Shown piece by piece: positions 14,215 to 26,192 of a stretch of 64,000 nucleotides of DNA. Each line of letters begins with the position of its first letter. Position 1 is the stretch's first letter. The stretch comes from Mansonella perstans (Eukaryota > Nematoda > Chromadorea > Rhabditida > Onchocercidae). Made by a program: the position numbers and the translations under genes. The stretch is taken from assembly GCA_037074765.1 (NCBI GenBank), contig JBAMDO010000125.1, positions 1-64,000 on the forward strand, written 5' to 3'. The notes under the pieces were generated by a model that ran no database searches, was not told the DNA's origin, and saw only the letters and a program-made list of their open reading frames with translations.

Positions 14215-15004
14215 AACTTTATACTGTCAACCCATCTTTCGCTTCCAACTCAAGCTTATCTCAGTTTTTCTCGTTCTCTCCATTTCTGCACATCTGATTG
14301 TATTTGTTTCCCATTTCCCATCAATTGCAGCTTGCGTCTATTACCACGATTGAGGTTTGATATTGTTTCCATCAATCGATCATTAAAAATCATTTTAGCC
14401 GAATTCATTTCTTACTAATTTGAGCAACTATCATCAGCACTCCCACTCAACATGGTGGAAGTAAAAGATTCTTAGGATCAAAAGGTCAAAAAAATGTCGT
14501 CCAGTATTCTAAAAATTCTCAAAAAAAAAAAAATCCCTTGAAATAGTGCAGTAGATCTTATAAACACATATGTGTATGAATAAATTATAAAACATTTAAT
14601 GTCAGTTGAAGATTGCTAATTTGTTAATTACAGAAAGTTCAATTTTCAATAGACAAGCAGTCTGGAAATTTCAAGAAATGCTCATTGGGGGAATCTTTAA
14701 CTTAACGTACAGCTCAGCTATTTATCTGGCTGGTAAATAAACTCAAAAATTCTTATCCAGTAAATGAACCAAGCGTTATGATATAGCAACTTTTCTATTA
14801 CTGACTACTCAAGAAAAACTTTACTGTAATTTCGAGAGGAAAAAAAGAATATTTATTGGGATAAAAAAGACGAATACATAACAAGAAATGAACAAAATAC
14901 CCATCAGTAGACATATAATACGACAAATTATTTGCTTAATCTCATATTTCACAAAGTAAAACTGATAGCATATTTTTCTAAAACATAGATTACAATGATT
15001 CAGC

Positions 15005-15547
15005 TCAATGTTCAACTCTTCTCGAACCTACTGATATTTCCTGGTCATCTTTGCTATCTTTATCAGGCATATGTTCTTCGACAACCTCTTCCACCAAATG
15101 TTGCCGTCTCCTCTTCCGCATCGGCTCTCTGGTTCGAAATCCAATCGGCAAACTCTGCTGTAATTCATCATCGTCAAGATCAGAATCACTATCACTTAAT
15201 ATCATATGATTGCGTGCATCTTCCACCACAGTAGTAACATCCATTATTATTTGTGGTTGCTTCGTCTTAATCTGAAACTTTTCATTGTTTAATTATAATT
15301 TAACCAAGAACTAACTCATATGCTTTGGCAAGAATAAAGTTGTAATATTCACTTCTAACTCTTCGTCTGAATCAGTGAATGACGATGCATCGCTTTCATC
15401 TTCAGCAATTATTTCAATATCGCACTCTGTAGTTTTACTTAAATTATTGTTTGCAGCTGCAATTTCAGGCAAAAATTTCCGCAATCGATCCAACATAAGT
15501 GTAGGCTTTTCTGGTTGATTGAGAGCCAAAATCCTTGACAAATCCAT
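15005..15547 (-). CDS. NOPCHAP1: NOPCHAP1-like (DUF4598) acidic nuclear protein
   Basis: In animals NOPCHAP1 helps load the snoRNP protein NOP58 onto the R2TP chaperone during box C/D snoRNP assembly in the nucleus; that role is from family knowledge. Exons: 15547-15353 and 15271-15005, about 153 residues. Near residue 20 the protein has the family signature LMLDRLRKFLPEIAAANN. An acidic Ser/Asp/Glu-rich stretch follows, then IIMDVTTVVEDA, resembling the family's short 'QMDVALFE' element, and a basic RKRRR patch. The match spans the intron, which supports the join. The better-looking donor GTTAGT at 15315 breaks the frame, so I used GAA|GTGAAT at 15352. The start is the first ATG after a likely spliced-leader acceptor. 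The assignment rests on short motifs only. Confidence 0.65.
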
Positions 15548-15594
15548 TAAAGAAAACAAAAAAAAAAACGCTTTGTGAAAACAAATTGATACTT

Positions 15595-15596
15595 CT
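15595..15596 (-). other. Probable spliced-leader acceptor for the NOPCHAP1-like gene
   Basis: The minus strand reads TGATCTTTTCAG followed by AAGTATC, 47 bases before the ATG, with no coding exon in frame before it. A U-rich run ending in CAG just upstream of a start codon is what nematode trans-splice sites look like. Confidence 0.5.
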
Positions 15597-16650
15597 GAAA
15601 AGATCATATCATATTATTTCAGTGTTAGTTGAAGTCGGCTATAATCAGACATGTAGACTGCATGCTTTTCAATTCAAATCTATTCAACGTAGCTCATATA
15701 ATCTAACAGAATGAAGTAGAAATATTTATCAATCTTATTTCACTTTTTTCTGCATTTATTATTTCAAAGGTTAACATTCAAAAATTTTTCTGTTAAATAT
15801 CCTAAAAAATGTCATTTCATTGAAAAAAAAAAAAAAAATCACAACACGAAAAGCATTTCCGCCTTTCATTCCTATGCTTACAAATACATCGCTCATCTGA
15901 ATCCATGCAGTCTCGAATAAGTAAATTGATTCGAGAAAGTTGCAAAGAAGGAAGCACGTAGACGAAAAGAAATTTTAAAATTTCATTTAAAAGAGATTGA
16001 AGCTACAAGGACAGTGTAAACTTTGTGATTGAAGCATAATAGAGTTTCCATAAACATTCAATAGACATAATAATGTTTAACCTCCCCTCTCCTCCCTTCC
16101 CCCGATGAAAAACACAATGAAATATGAAACATTTTGGAGTAAATACTGAAATATTTGATAATTTAGCGACATGGTTCGAATAGCAAAAGTATGCATCACG
16201 ATGATTGGTCTATTAAGCAAACAACGGTCCCATACGATGAATGCTAATTGATGGGGTCAATGTAGAATTGGGTGAGCTGTGTACTGATTGATATTTGATC
16301 GAACTAGGTATGATATGTGCTGATATATAAATGTTTATAGCATTTCTCGTCTTCTTCTTGGAAATAGTACAGAGAAAAATTAATCTCATCTTGAATCTAT
16401 CAAATGAATGGAAGCTGTGAAGATGAAGTGAAGAGCGTAGCAACTTTTACAGTGACCCACTGAGGTCAACTTCAAAGCTGACCTTGTTTATATAGAAGTT
16501 GCCGAAAAGCATTGTCGTCTTCGTCTTTGTAATGCGACATGTAGAGAAAGTAGTTAAGTCTGGTATTCGACCATATATAATGGCTAGCCGAAGTTCATTT
16601 CTTAGGAGATTTTACGGATAATTGATTATACACTGTTTAATGATCTTATA

Positions 16651-16775
16651 CTTCCTGAATCCTACCAGGGATATACCCTTCCTGAATCCTGCCAAGGATA
16701 TACCCTTCCTGAATCCTGCCAAGGATATACCCTTCCTGAATCCTGCCAAGGATATACTCTTCCTGAATCCTACCA
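16651..16775 (+). repeat. 27-bp tandem repeat, about 4.6 copies, open in one frame
   Basis: Copies start at 16651, 16678, 16705, 16732 and 16759 and differ by only one or two bases. The unit is a multiple of three. On the plus strand, one ATG frame (16640-16855) reads through as a repeated FLNPAKDIP-type nonapeptide. Nothing else suggests a protein. Confidence 0.9.
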
Positions 16776-18060
16776 AAATGGACACACTTGAGGAATTTTT
16801 TGTATTTAGAAGTTCAGTAGTTCTGGAAACTGTAATAACTTCAGCCGATATGTAATAGAAAAGGCTCAGTTCTTAGCCAGATAGCTAACGTTTTCTTAGT
16901 TGGTAGAATTGAAATTTGCAAAATTTTGCCTATTCAACATATACACCGAATACTTCAGATATCTAACGATTTTGTTTTCGTTCAATGATAGTGTTTCCTT
17001 TGAATTCGTAGAATTTCAAAGCAGAGATTCTTATGATACATTGAAAACAAACTTGTTTCTCATTTGGTTATCATGATTCCTGTGTTTCAACTAATAATAA
17101 CTTATTTAGACATACTTATAATGAATTGAAATTGGCGATACTTGAAGTCATCACTTTCGCATCAACCTAATAATTTTCCATCATTGCAGAAAGTTTTCAT
17201 ACGCGTTCTTTCTAAATGAGGTATATTTTTTATCTTTCATTGTTTTCGCTTTTTAAGATCTCGAAGATCTATTATATTTTGTTATTTTTCTTAATCTCTG
17301 CTTCTGTACAGTGCCTAGTAAATAAATATTGTATTCTGTCGTCATGGAGCGTTTCGTGTACCCGATAACACTAGTGGCAGTCATTACTTCCAAGTGTGTA
17401 AATTTGTCAGTTTTTCAAATCAAAATTGAAATATTTCTTTCTCTCTAGGCTTTGCATTCATTTCAACATTGTAGTCTTGTAGCTTAAATCTTAGTTTATT
17501 TCTCACCTATCATTCCTATTTCATTCTTATATTGCAAGACTTATCATCTTTCAAATATCATTTTTTTTCTGAGGGAAACTTATTGTTGTTTTTTTTTATC
17601 AATTATTCCATCTTACCAAATGAATCTCATTACTTCACATTATCAGTTACTTTACTAGTCTTAGTATGATTTTTTTAAATTAGATTTTATCAGTTTAATA
17701 TCATTCCTCATTGTCTCGATTAACGTTTTTATCAGGGAATTTTATTCAGCAGTTATTTCTAATATATTATCAGTATTTTACAGATTTAATGTTATCAAGT
17801 CGATTACTCTCGCCCCGTATATCTTATCACTAATACCAGCTGCCAGAGATACAATACATAAAATCATAATAAATAGCATATAACTAATGTAGATACAACT
17901 TTTATCTGCTTGATTAGCGTATTCATGATTTATAGTAGCTTTATCCGATCGAGAAAATATTTTTAGCAAAAAAATGAGATATTCAGTTAAATCTCAAAGC
18001 TTTATTTCAAATCCTTCACTGAATGTAATTTCAGTAGTAAAGTGATAGTAGTGTAATTAC

Positions 18061-18062
18061 AG
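18061..18062 (+). other. Probable spliced-leader acceptor immediately before PTCD3 start
   Basis: GTAATTACAG ends one base before the ATG at 18064. A second candidate, GTAATTTCAG, ends at 18033. A 5' UTR of one base is normal for trans-spliced nematode genes, and no upstream exon is evident. Confidence 0.5.
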
Positions 18063-18063
18063 C

Positions 18064-21000
18064 ATGTTTCGATCATTAAACGAATGGCAGAAATTGGGTA
18101 CATCCACATTATGCCGAAACTTATTATCCACAATTACAACAAGTTCCAATAATTCGTTAATTGGCAAAGAACTATCACCGAAAACAGTGGAAGAAATCGA
18201 GATACCTTATGCCATTAAAGCAAGTTTTTCCGTATTTCTTCCTTTTTATTATTTTTATAGTGTATAACATCATTTTCATGTTTACCGAGGTAGTCGGAAT
18301 TCCTGTTTTGACTCATTTGAGGATCCTATCCTGAACTGAGACAAAAGTACTGTGTGCGGTTCGCAGTAGAATTTTTCTCCACATTCTTTGTATTATTATC
18401 TTCACTACGATTATTTCCGCATGTTTTCTCAACTTGTTTTGGACTGCATCTGGTGCTTCCACAATTATTGAAAAAAACTGCGGTGTATCTATGTCATAAT
18501 CGATTGGTAGTTAAACCTGAAATCCTAATATTTTATGCTACTTTTATTTTCACCACTGTTCAATTGTTTCTTGGCAATAGCCATCAAATTAATTATATTT
18601 TTGTCGACTGAAGTTATTTATTGTTATGATAGTTATTATTATTGTTATTATCATTATTATTATTTTAATAATAATAATTATTATTATTATTATTTATTAT
18701 TTATTGTCATTGTTATTGCAATTATTACTGTTATGTTATTATTACCATCGTTTATTATAACCGTCATTGCCATTATAAGTAGCACTATTGATTGTTATTT
18801 ATCGTTGTTATTATTTATTTATCCATTAATTAGTTTATTTAATTTTTTATTCAGATTGATAGATCGTAAATGAATAGTGGGTAAATTAGCTGGTTTAACG
18901 TCTGCCATTATGAACTATTTTTTTCGAGAACATAATTTTAGCGCAGTCCAACCGATTTGCTTCGCGCATTGGCGGATACAGTTGATGTCGATCCGACAGC
19001 TCCTCATTTTGCCCTTATCGATGATCCGTTGACCATCCCCACTGATTCACAGCGCGATTTGTATTTTGTTGCCAAGGTATGACACATTTTAGTTGATTTT
19101 CGCTTATTTCGAATTTTGATAAAGCTGTGAATAAGTAAAAGAAACTTCTAATTGTTTGGCATGTATATTTTTTTACACCTACCTAATAAGAAAGAATTAA
19201 TGTTTCGGGAGCTCTGCAACGTTGGGCAAATGTGCATGAGCACGTTTGTATTTATTAGGCATAATAGGAAATTATTTTTTTTTGTCTTTCGTTAACGGCA
19301 GAGATACTTTCTGTAAACCGCATTATATTCGTTACGTTCGATAGGTTCTTTAGTTGAAATATTTGATAAGCAAAAATTACCCTAAATACGCAGATCAGGA
19401 TATTTGCAGGAAATGGGTCGCCGTGCAGCTCAACAGCTTGCCCAAGAATGGCCAACATTATTCATGTATGATACAGATATACCGCGTATTCAAGCTTATC
19501 GACCGCAAAAACCATCCGATTTCTTTGAGACTGCGCCCACTGTTGAGAATTTGCAAAAATTGATTGCAGCGAAAGAGGTGATCGGTGCGAATCAATTATA
19601 TGATAAATTAGCCACCGAAAATATAACAATACCTCGAGAAGTATTGGTCAGTTATCTTATGATTGCTCGACTTTTCAAATATCATTCTTATAAATATTAA
19701 TATTAAAAAGCAAATTATTTGAACTACTAGTATTTTTTATTAGTGATTTTTAAATGGAACAGTTTGATAATTGGCAGTCTCAAGTCTTACCACTGTAGTG
19801 TCTTGTCATCATATAACTATGTCCACTGAATTAATTTCGGGAATAATTGAACAATTTCTGTGTTCCTAAAATCATTAAAATATGGGATGGGAGAAAGTCC
19901 TAAAAATTAAAATTTTTAAGGTAAATCTGTTTCGCTTGTTGGTTTATTACAACGGGAAGCAAATCCCAGCATCTGAAGTACTGTGGCATGGATGGCGAAA
20001 TTATGGTTGTCAAGTGGAACAAGAACCAGAAATATGGGATAGCGTGAGTTTCTTGGGAATTCAATTAGAATTGACGGAATTTTATAAAAAATTCGTTACT
20101 TCAAAATACAAAATAATACTTTTTGTTAGATAATAAGCATCGAAGATCGCATTTGTTGATTTCATCGTTTGTTTTTCCTTTTCATTACTGTTGGTATTTT
20201 TGTCACTGTTCGTAAGTAACTCTGTTTTTTGTTTTCTTCTGTGCTTTTGATTTTTTAATTTTTGATCGCTTATTAATTGCAACAAACCTATTTGGATTTA
20301 TTCATTGAAGTAATGTTGTAAATTTTGTTTGTAAGACAGAACTTGTATCGTAGGAGTTTCGTAGGCCAAGAAGATACTTTGTTTGTTATTTAATATGAAT
20401 GTTTTGACTCCTAAAGCTCCAATAATCTAAAGAAATAGTATAATAATATGAAATCACGGGTAATTGGGTTCCTTCGAGGAACTGATAGCCGATCATATTT
20501 GTAGGAGGCATCGAGATTGTATCTCACATCGTTTCCAAGGAATGTACGTTACTTTACATTCCTTAAATTCTTGAGCCTGAATTCATTGTTTGATCAGTTT
20601 TCCGTTTCTAAAGGGAGTAATGTGAATCATGATTAATTGGTAATTTGATTTCAGGGTGGTTCAGCTGATCTTTTATTCGAAGAGCTTGACAAAGATGAAG
20701 AAATTTATTCTGTGATGATAGCCGGATTGTGTAAATATCGTAGCGCTGAATCTACTACACGTGCGTTCGAACTTTATAAGGTACAAGGTATTAATTACTT
20801 TGTAAGTGTTCAGTTATACTGTCGTTGATGATTGTGTTTGGATTTTTAATAAAATTCGATATTCAAGGAAATGCGTGAGCAAAATTTTGTGCCAACTGTT
20901 GAGGCATACCATGGTCTAATTAGTATTGCGAAAACTTGGCAAGAAGCGATATTTTATTTGAAAGATATGGCACAGAAAAGTGTTAAACCGAATATTCGAA

Positions 21001-23441
21001 TTTTCAATGTTTTGATTGAAAAATCCATTTCAATGGTGAGTTTCATTTGTAGTAATGATATGCCTCTTTTATTTATTAGTGGTTTAATTTGATACGTTGC
21101 ATATTAGCTTATTTTGCTATCCATTTATGTTATTCGTTTGTCGGTACGTTTTTCTATTATTATGATTTATTCCATACTTTTTATTTTGTCCTTGGATTGT
21201 TGGTTTCTTAAAAAACGAATTTGTAGCAGCTGCCCGATCACTTTAATATAGCGATCAAAATAATGAATGAAGCAACGACCGTGGGATGTAAGCCAAGTTT
21301 ACATACGTATTCGTTGATGATGAAGAGTTGTTTAAAGCAGAGAAACATCAGTAAGGTAAAGAGAATTAAAATGGTTTTTTTTTTCTTTTTTTTCAATAAA
21401 ACTATTTATTATTTTGAGTTGTACTGAGCTGATGATGTTTTTGTTTTCCTCAATTTTTAAAAATGTTGGATCACTATTTTTTGCAGTCTGTCGCCTTAGC
21501 GCATCTAATACATATTCTGGCCGAACTTGAAAAGACTGAAGTAATTGAAATGTTGGAAAAAGGTGATGAAGATTTTTTCGTTAATGCGATGGACTTTGCA
21601 TTCCAGACAAAAAATATTGCAGTTGCAGAAAGGATATCCACTCTCTATCGCGCACCAAATAATCATGTTCGTTTACCTGCTTTTCTGGGAGAAGCGAAGT
21701 AAGTTTTATTCGTAAATATAATTTTTCATGCATCTTCAAGTATTTTTTGCATCTTGAGATTCTAATAAATCAATTGATTAAAGTAGATAAATAATTGATT
21801 AGCTCCTTTTCGATAGTTTTGCCAAAACACCAACTGCAGTGCTGAATAATGCCGAGTAACATGGAGGCATTCTTTATATTTCGAATGATCGTTTCTACAG
21901 AAGAGAATTTTTACCTGATCAGCCGAATGTATTTCTAAATTGTTTATTATTTATGTTGTTCAAGATTTTATGGATTATACCTTCGCATTGTGATTAGTCA
22001 GTTATCTCTGCAAGAGCTTGAAAAGCAATATATGTTACTGGTTCCACGAGCTGTTCCATTATCTAATAACTTGGCAATGATTATGCTTCGGAGATTGCAG
22101 GTTTGGTAGAATTAACTTTGATTGAAATTGTTGCAGATTTGTCAGTTTTTATCAGACTGTCAGATTGTCATCTAACAGATAATGGCTCTTTGAAGTTCTA
22201 ATGCGAGATTCGCAAAAAATTTATAGTGAAAATCCTTCTTATATGCAAAATATAATGAATCTAGAAATTGTATTTAGACCGAAAAGAGTGTACCATGGTT
22301 ATTCTCTCGCCGATTGATTGAAGATTTTATTACGAGCCGACATATTTTGAGACCGCATCTAAATCAACAATTGCGCTTTTATTTGTTTAATATGGATTTA
22401 AAGGTGATATTTTTATTGAGTCTTGCTATGGATTATGGATTACACTTAGCAGTTTTCTAACTGGTTTGAGTTTTACATTTAAATTTTGTCACGATTGTCT
22501 TGTGGTTATTGATTAAGTAGTTTGGAAGTTTCGACCTTCCGAAAATTCGGTATTCGTTGTATCTCCAGAGAAAATTGCATATTTCAGATTTCAACTTCCG
22601 GATTATAGTTTCATTATAATGGCAAATGTTATTTGTGTCACCAAGTTATTTACAATGGATCTGTTTGTTTTACATATTTTCAGAAAATGTCAGCCGAAGA
22701 GAGAGAAGAGCTGCACGATTTAATTGTCAAAATTGTTGATATTTTTGTGGAAATAAGCCGATTTTCGGAAGTGAAGCACTTGCAAAAGATTCAAAAGAAG
22801 TTGGAGCCTGATTTTGTAAGTTTTACTTTTTTGACGATGACTAAAGAACGATTTAAATTGTAGTTCAGCAGTTTAAGTTTCAATTTATTAAATTGTAGTT
22901 TGGCAGTTTAAGTCTCAATTTAACTTTAAGCTTACTTTTTGATGCTTAAATGTTTCTAGCGATCAGAACGTTAATTTAATAATGGTGCGAATTCTTCTAT
23001 TTTTAATGGGAACAATCTGACATTTTTGTATATAACAGATAGCAGATATGTCATTGATGATGATGAAGCTGGGTGAGAGGGAACGGGCGTGGAACTTTCT
23101 AGCTTTGTTGCTAGATGAAAAAGCGAAGCAAGGTGAAGCTGCTACAGTTAGCAATGAAAGTATGTGCATTTACTTTTTTGCTTTTACTTATTTTTCTAAA
23201 ATTTTACAGATTTTGATATTTTTCCATTTCAGGTTCTCCGAGATATGAAATTTTGAATTTATTGATGGAAGAAGCGCTGAATGAAGGTAACTGGTATAAT
23301 GCAAGCCGTTGTTTGCAAATTATGGCACTGTATTCATTGTCAGAGAATTTGAAATTGGAGGTGGATCGTATCATTAAACATTGCAGTTTAACACCGATAC
23401 AAAGGAAGCTTTTAGAAAATTTTGTTGATGTAGGAAATTAG
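18064..23441 (+). CDS. PTCD3: PTCD3 / mitochondrial small-subunit ribosomal protein mS39, PPR protein
   Basis: mS39 is a pentatricopeptide-repeat protein of the mitoribosomal small subunit needed for mitochondrial translation (family knowledge). Exons: 18064-18219, 18942-19076, 19410-19646, 19921-20043, 20655-20780, 20868-21035, 21227-21355, 21487-21698, 21965-22100, 22278-22403, 22684-22815, 23039-23159, 23233-23441. These total 2010 nt, 669 residues, close to human PTCD3 (689). Landmarks: the Ser/Thr-rich start resembles a mitochondrial presequence. IPYAIKRSPTDLLRAL matches the family's N-terminal IKRSPTD block. PPR-like helices with YSVMIAGLCKYRSA, VKPNIRIFNVLI and CKPSLHTYSLMMKS run through the middle. 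The end, LTPIQRKLLENF, corresponds to the vertebrate 'QRRALENF' region. Nine of the 12 introns are phase 0. Intron 1 needs a GC donor. Confidence 0.93.
18220..18225 (+). other. PTCD3: GC 5' splice site (GCAAGT) of PTCD3 intron 1
   Basis: Joining AAA (18217-18219) to CGC AGT CCA (18942 onward) restores IKRSPTD, which is conserved in the family. Using the GT four bases downstream shifts the frame. The acceptor AATTTTAG is canonical. Confidence 0.88.
18610..18850 (+). repeat. Degenerate ATT/TTA trinucleotide repeat in PTCD3 intron 1
   Basis: This is a run of TTATTATTG-type units with an internal inversion to AATAATAAT near 18665-18680. It generates long spurious Tyr/Ile/Leu frames. It is simple sequence only. 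Confidence 0.85.
22854..22923 (+). repeat. 35-bp tandem duplication in PTCD3 intron 11
   Basis: Two copies, 22854-22888 and 22889-22923, share TAAATTGTAGTT, GCAGTTTAAGT and TCAATTTA with three or four substitutions. It lies wholly within the intron. Confidence 0.8.
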
Positions 23442-23771
23442 GAATGCTGTATTACTAGATGTTGGCCATGAATTACAGTCACTTTTCTAAGTTTTTGATA
23501 TCATACTTTTGTAATTTTAACCAATCAGAATACACATTTGTGTTAATTGCACCATGTGGGAAGGTGCGTACTTCCGCTGAGTACTCCCGCGTGAGACTGT
23601 ATTGTCAATTGCTAGGACAGATTTATTTAATTGATATGCTGTTTGAGTTGTTATCAACTGGTACCGAGAACGATAACACTAATAATAGTGATAATAATGA
23701 CCGATAATGAAGTTGGTAGTAATTGTCATTTTATCATATTTGTTGATCTCGATATCTCTAATCAGATATTT

Positions 23772-23777
23772 AATAAA
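23772..23777 (+). terminator. Candidate PTCD3 polyadenylation signal AATAAA
   Basis: AATAAA lies about 330 bases after the PTCD3 stop. It is the first consensus hexamer I noticed downstream. Transcript ends cannot be confirmed from sequence alone. Confidence 0.3.
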
Positions 23778-24451
23778 ATTTCGCAGAGAACAAGTTTTTC
23801 AGTCCTGTTAATTTATCTTGAAATCATCAATCAGTAACTATTAACTTGTGTTATATATATATAAATATATGACTTGACATTTTAAAAAATATAAATATCT
23901 CTGGCTTATCATGGGACAAAGTTAAGAATGAAACCAATTTATATGGATGGAATTTCGGAATTTCTTTAACAGTAACTGTTTCGAAATTCCTTATAATAGT
24001 TGTCAAATCCAATTTTTAATTAATCTTTTTTGCTCAAAAAGAAAATTTTCCTTGATATAACAGATCAGAGGATATTGAACCTTAATTTACGATTTCTGTG
24101 CTAAGCAGATTTCATTTGATGATTTCTTTTTTTTTTTTGACATTTTATGTAGAGTTAGGCAAAAAAATTTGTATGCTGATAATTGGAAAGGAACTCGTTA
24201 TTATTGTACAAATGTTTCTAAAGTTGGAAAAAATGCTGGAAGATGTATGGTATACCTGTGACGGACAGAAACTAAACCAAAGATAAAAGAAATATGGAAA
24301 TGTTGAAAGTATATGTAATGGAACAAATAGTAGAAATCTGTTTCATTACAAGCATTTTTTGCATTTGTATATATATATTAGATGAATGGCCATTCACATG
24401 CACTGTCGGGAAAAATTTGTAGCGCAACCTTAAGTGTCTAGAAATCTTGTG

Positions 24452-24541
24452 TCGCACTGAAGATAGTGCGTTGGATTGAGTTTGAGTTGCGAGGAATCGC
24501 ACTGAAGGTGGTGCGTTGGATTGAGTTTGAGTTGCGAGGAC
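24452..24541. repeat. 45-bp tandem duplication (two copies)
   Basis: Copies run 24452-24496 and 24497-24541 and differ at only a few positions. They are more GC-rich than their surroundings. The unit is a multiple of three and stays open on the minus strand (LATQTQSNA repeated), but no start codon or splice context supports a gene. Confidence 0.85.
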
Positions 24542-25030
24542 TGTTTGAACTTGGATAATTGAACAACCTTTTATTTGACGGTGAAGCAAATGATAAGTAA
24601 CGCCAAAGATGTGAGCAGTTAATGGTTAACTGAATATGGAATATGGAATAAAGATTGTGAATAGAGGAACAGTTTATATAGGGGAGAATAAGCTGATTAA
24701 TGGCTTAATATGACAGGCCATAATGTGATAGGATGAAAATAGTTGAGAGAAGATACAAGTTTCAGTAATGGGAAGTAATTATAAGAAGCGTAAATTATAG
24801 ATAATGACATAAAAGTATGGGATTAATTCTAATGAATATAAATTATACAATTAAGGTATGGAAAAAAATTCAGAAATGAGATCACGGAAAACATTCCTTA
24901 TGAATTTGTATAAAATTTTATTTTAATTTTCGCGACTTTCGCGACATGCACAAGGTTTCTGAACAGTATTCTGTGTAATTTAGTATTTCTACCCCTCAAG
25001 TACTGCTTCATCATTTTCAACTTGGAAAAA

Positions 25031-25169
25031 AAATTAATTGACAAATGAAACAAAAAGGACTTATCTTTTTGATTGACAAAAATTAATTGACAAATGAAAC
25101 AAAAAGGACTTATTTGACAAATGAAACAACAAAAAAATTAATTGACAAGTGAAACAAAGCAGGACTTAT
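25031..25169. repeat. Degenerate tandem array of a ~34-bp unit
   Basis: The unit AATTAATTGACAAATGAAAC followed by AAAAAGGACTTAT occurs in full at about 25031-25064 and 25080-25113, truncated near 25114-25128, and in a diverged copy at 25135-25169. Confidence 0.8.
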
Positions 25170-26150
25170 CTCGTTCCAACTAGTCGAGTTATTCTAAATT
25201 TGATGTACAGAAATAAATACGTTTAGAGGGATCCATCTGTGACCTAGTGTTTTGTACATTGCAATTGTCCAAGCAGTATTTGTACTTGATCCAAATCTGG
25301 CATTAGTTTTCTAAATGAGAATGATATCACCAATCTGGCCGTCTCCTTCACATTTCGAATTTTTCATCGTCAAGAAGAGTTTTATGCACAGATGTTTAAC
25401 TACTGTATCACTTCAAATTACGATGTCGAAGAATGACATAGCTTCTTAGCAACAAAAATTCATCAAGTCTATTGATATTCACTTATTTAGTACTGTTTAG
25501 GTTCAGATAAGGTCTTATCTTACCCAGTTTTACTATTTCATGTCGTATTGTTTCACTCTTACACTTTTTTTTAGGAAAATTGGAAAGGTGGGAATTCTTT
25601 TTAAACGATATCATCAAATTTTGCCTGAATATTCATACAGCGATGCTTTCTGAACTAACCTGACAAGAAGACTTGAGGCGATTGATGCTTTTTGATCATC
25701 CCGACAGTTGTGCTTACTCACTGCTTACATTTTTGTTACTATCAATACTATTTCTACCATCGTTCCTAAACATTTGTTTAAATTTCGCAGCGATAAATTT
25801 AACGACAATTTTTTTTTTTGGCGTACAATTCGATCTTGTCATAGGTGTTATGTACAGTTGAAACAGCTGTCTGCAGTTCTTGAATTGAAAGTTCAATTCA
25901 TCCTTCTGAAAAACAGCTATGAAATAATTGTTTGAACAGCTACCAACATTATTGCCCGCTGTACTAGTGTTCCGTTAATGATTGGTAAAAGTAATAGCTG
26001 AAGGTGGAGCAGTACTTGTCACATTTTGCAACTGTCAGCCACCTCTCTTTTGCAGCATTCAACAATGTCACTTGTTCACTTCATTTCCAACCATTATGTC
26101 GCTTACGTTTCTTCTTTAACACTTCATTTTGTTGCATAACGAAATGCTTG

Positions 26151-26192
26151 CGTATTATTGACATTCTCTTCTAAGAGAATGTCAATAATACG
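26151..26192. repeat. Perfect 20-bp palindrome with a 2-base centre
   Basis: The arms 26151-26170 and 26173-26192 are exact reverse complements separated by CT. A transcript would form a very tight 20-bp hairpin. A loop of two bases is too small for an ordinary microRNA precursor. A foldback element or an assembly/amplification artefact are alternatives. Confidence 0.9.

Larger units (their letters stand above)
4447..15004. other. 10.5-kb AT-rich stretch with no recognisable gene
   Basis: It presumably contains the missing first exon and promoter of the GPCR gene, but I cannot identify either. Two adjacent plus-strand frames with real ATG codons, at 7483-7704 and 7709-7891, show no recognisable motif and no convincing splice partners. 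Simple sequence includes (AT)n at about 4684-4707 and interrupted poly-A at about 7188-7232. A degenerate duplication lies at 13702-14027 and an inverted repeat at 14174-14214; both are listed separately. Confidence 0.5.
15548..18063. other. Intergenic DNA between the divergent NOPCHAP1-like and PTCD3 genes
   Basis: No gene can be supported. The region should contain both promoters. It carries a 27-bp minisatellite at 16651-16775 (separate entry). Short frames on both strands have no family features. Confidence 0.5.

Noticed and set aside
15311..15352. Extension of the NOPCHAP1-like exon 1 to the GTTAGT donor
   Set aside because: It ends in the wrong phase and would put a TAA in frame at the start of exon 2.
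18535..18873. 112-codon Tyr/Ile-rich frame; same for 35384-35755
   Set aside because: Both are translations of ATT/TTA microsatellites.
23459..23707. Extra gene right after PTCD3
   Set aside because: The frame ends in Asn/Asp simple sequence, no family feature is visible, and it fits the expected 3' UTR.
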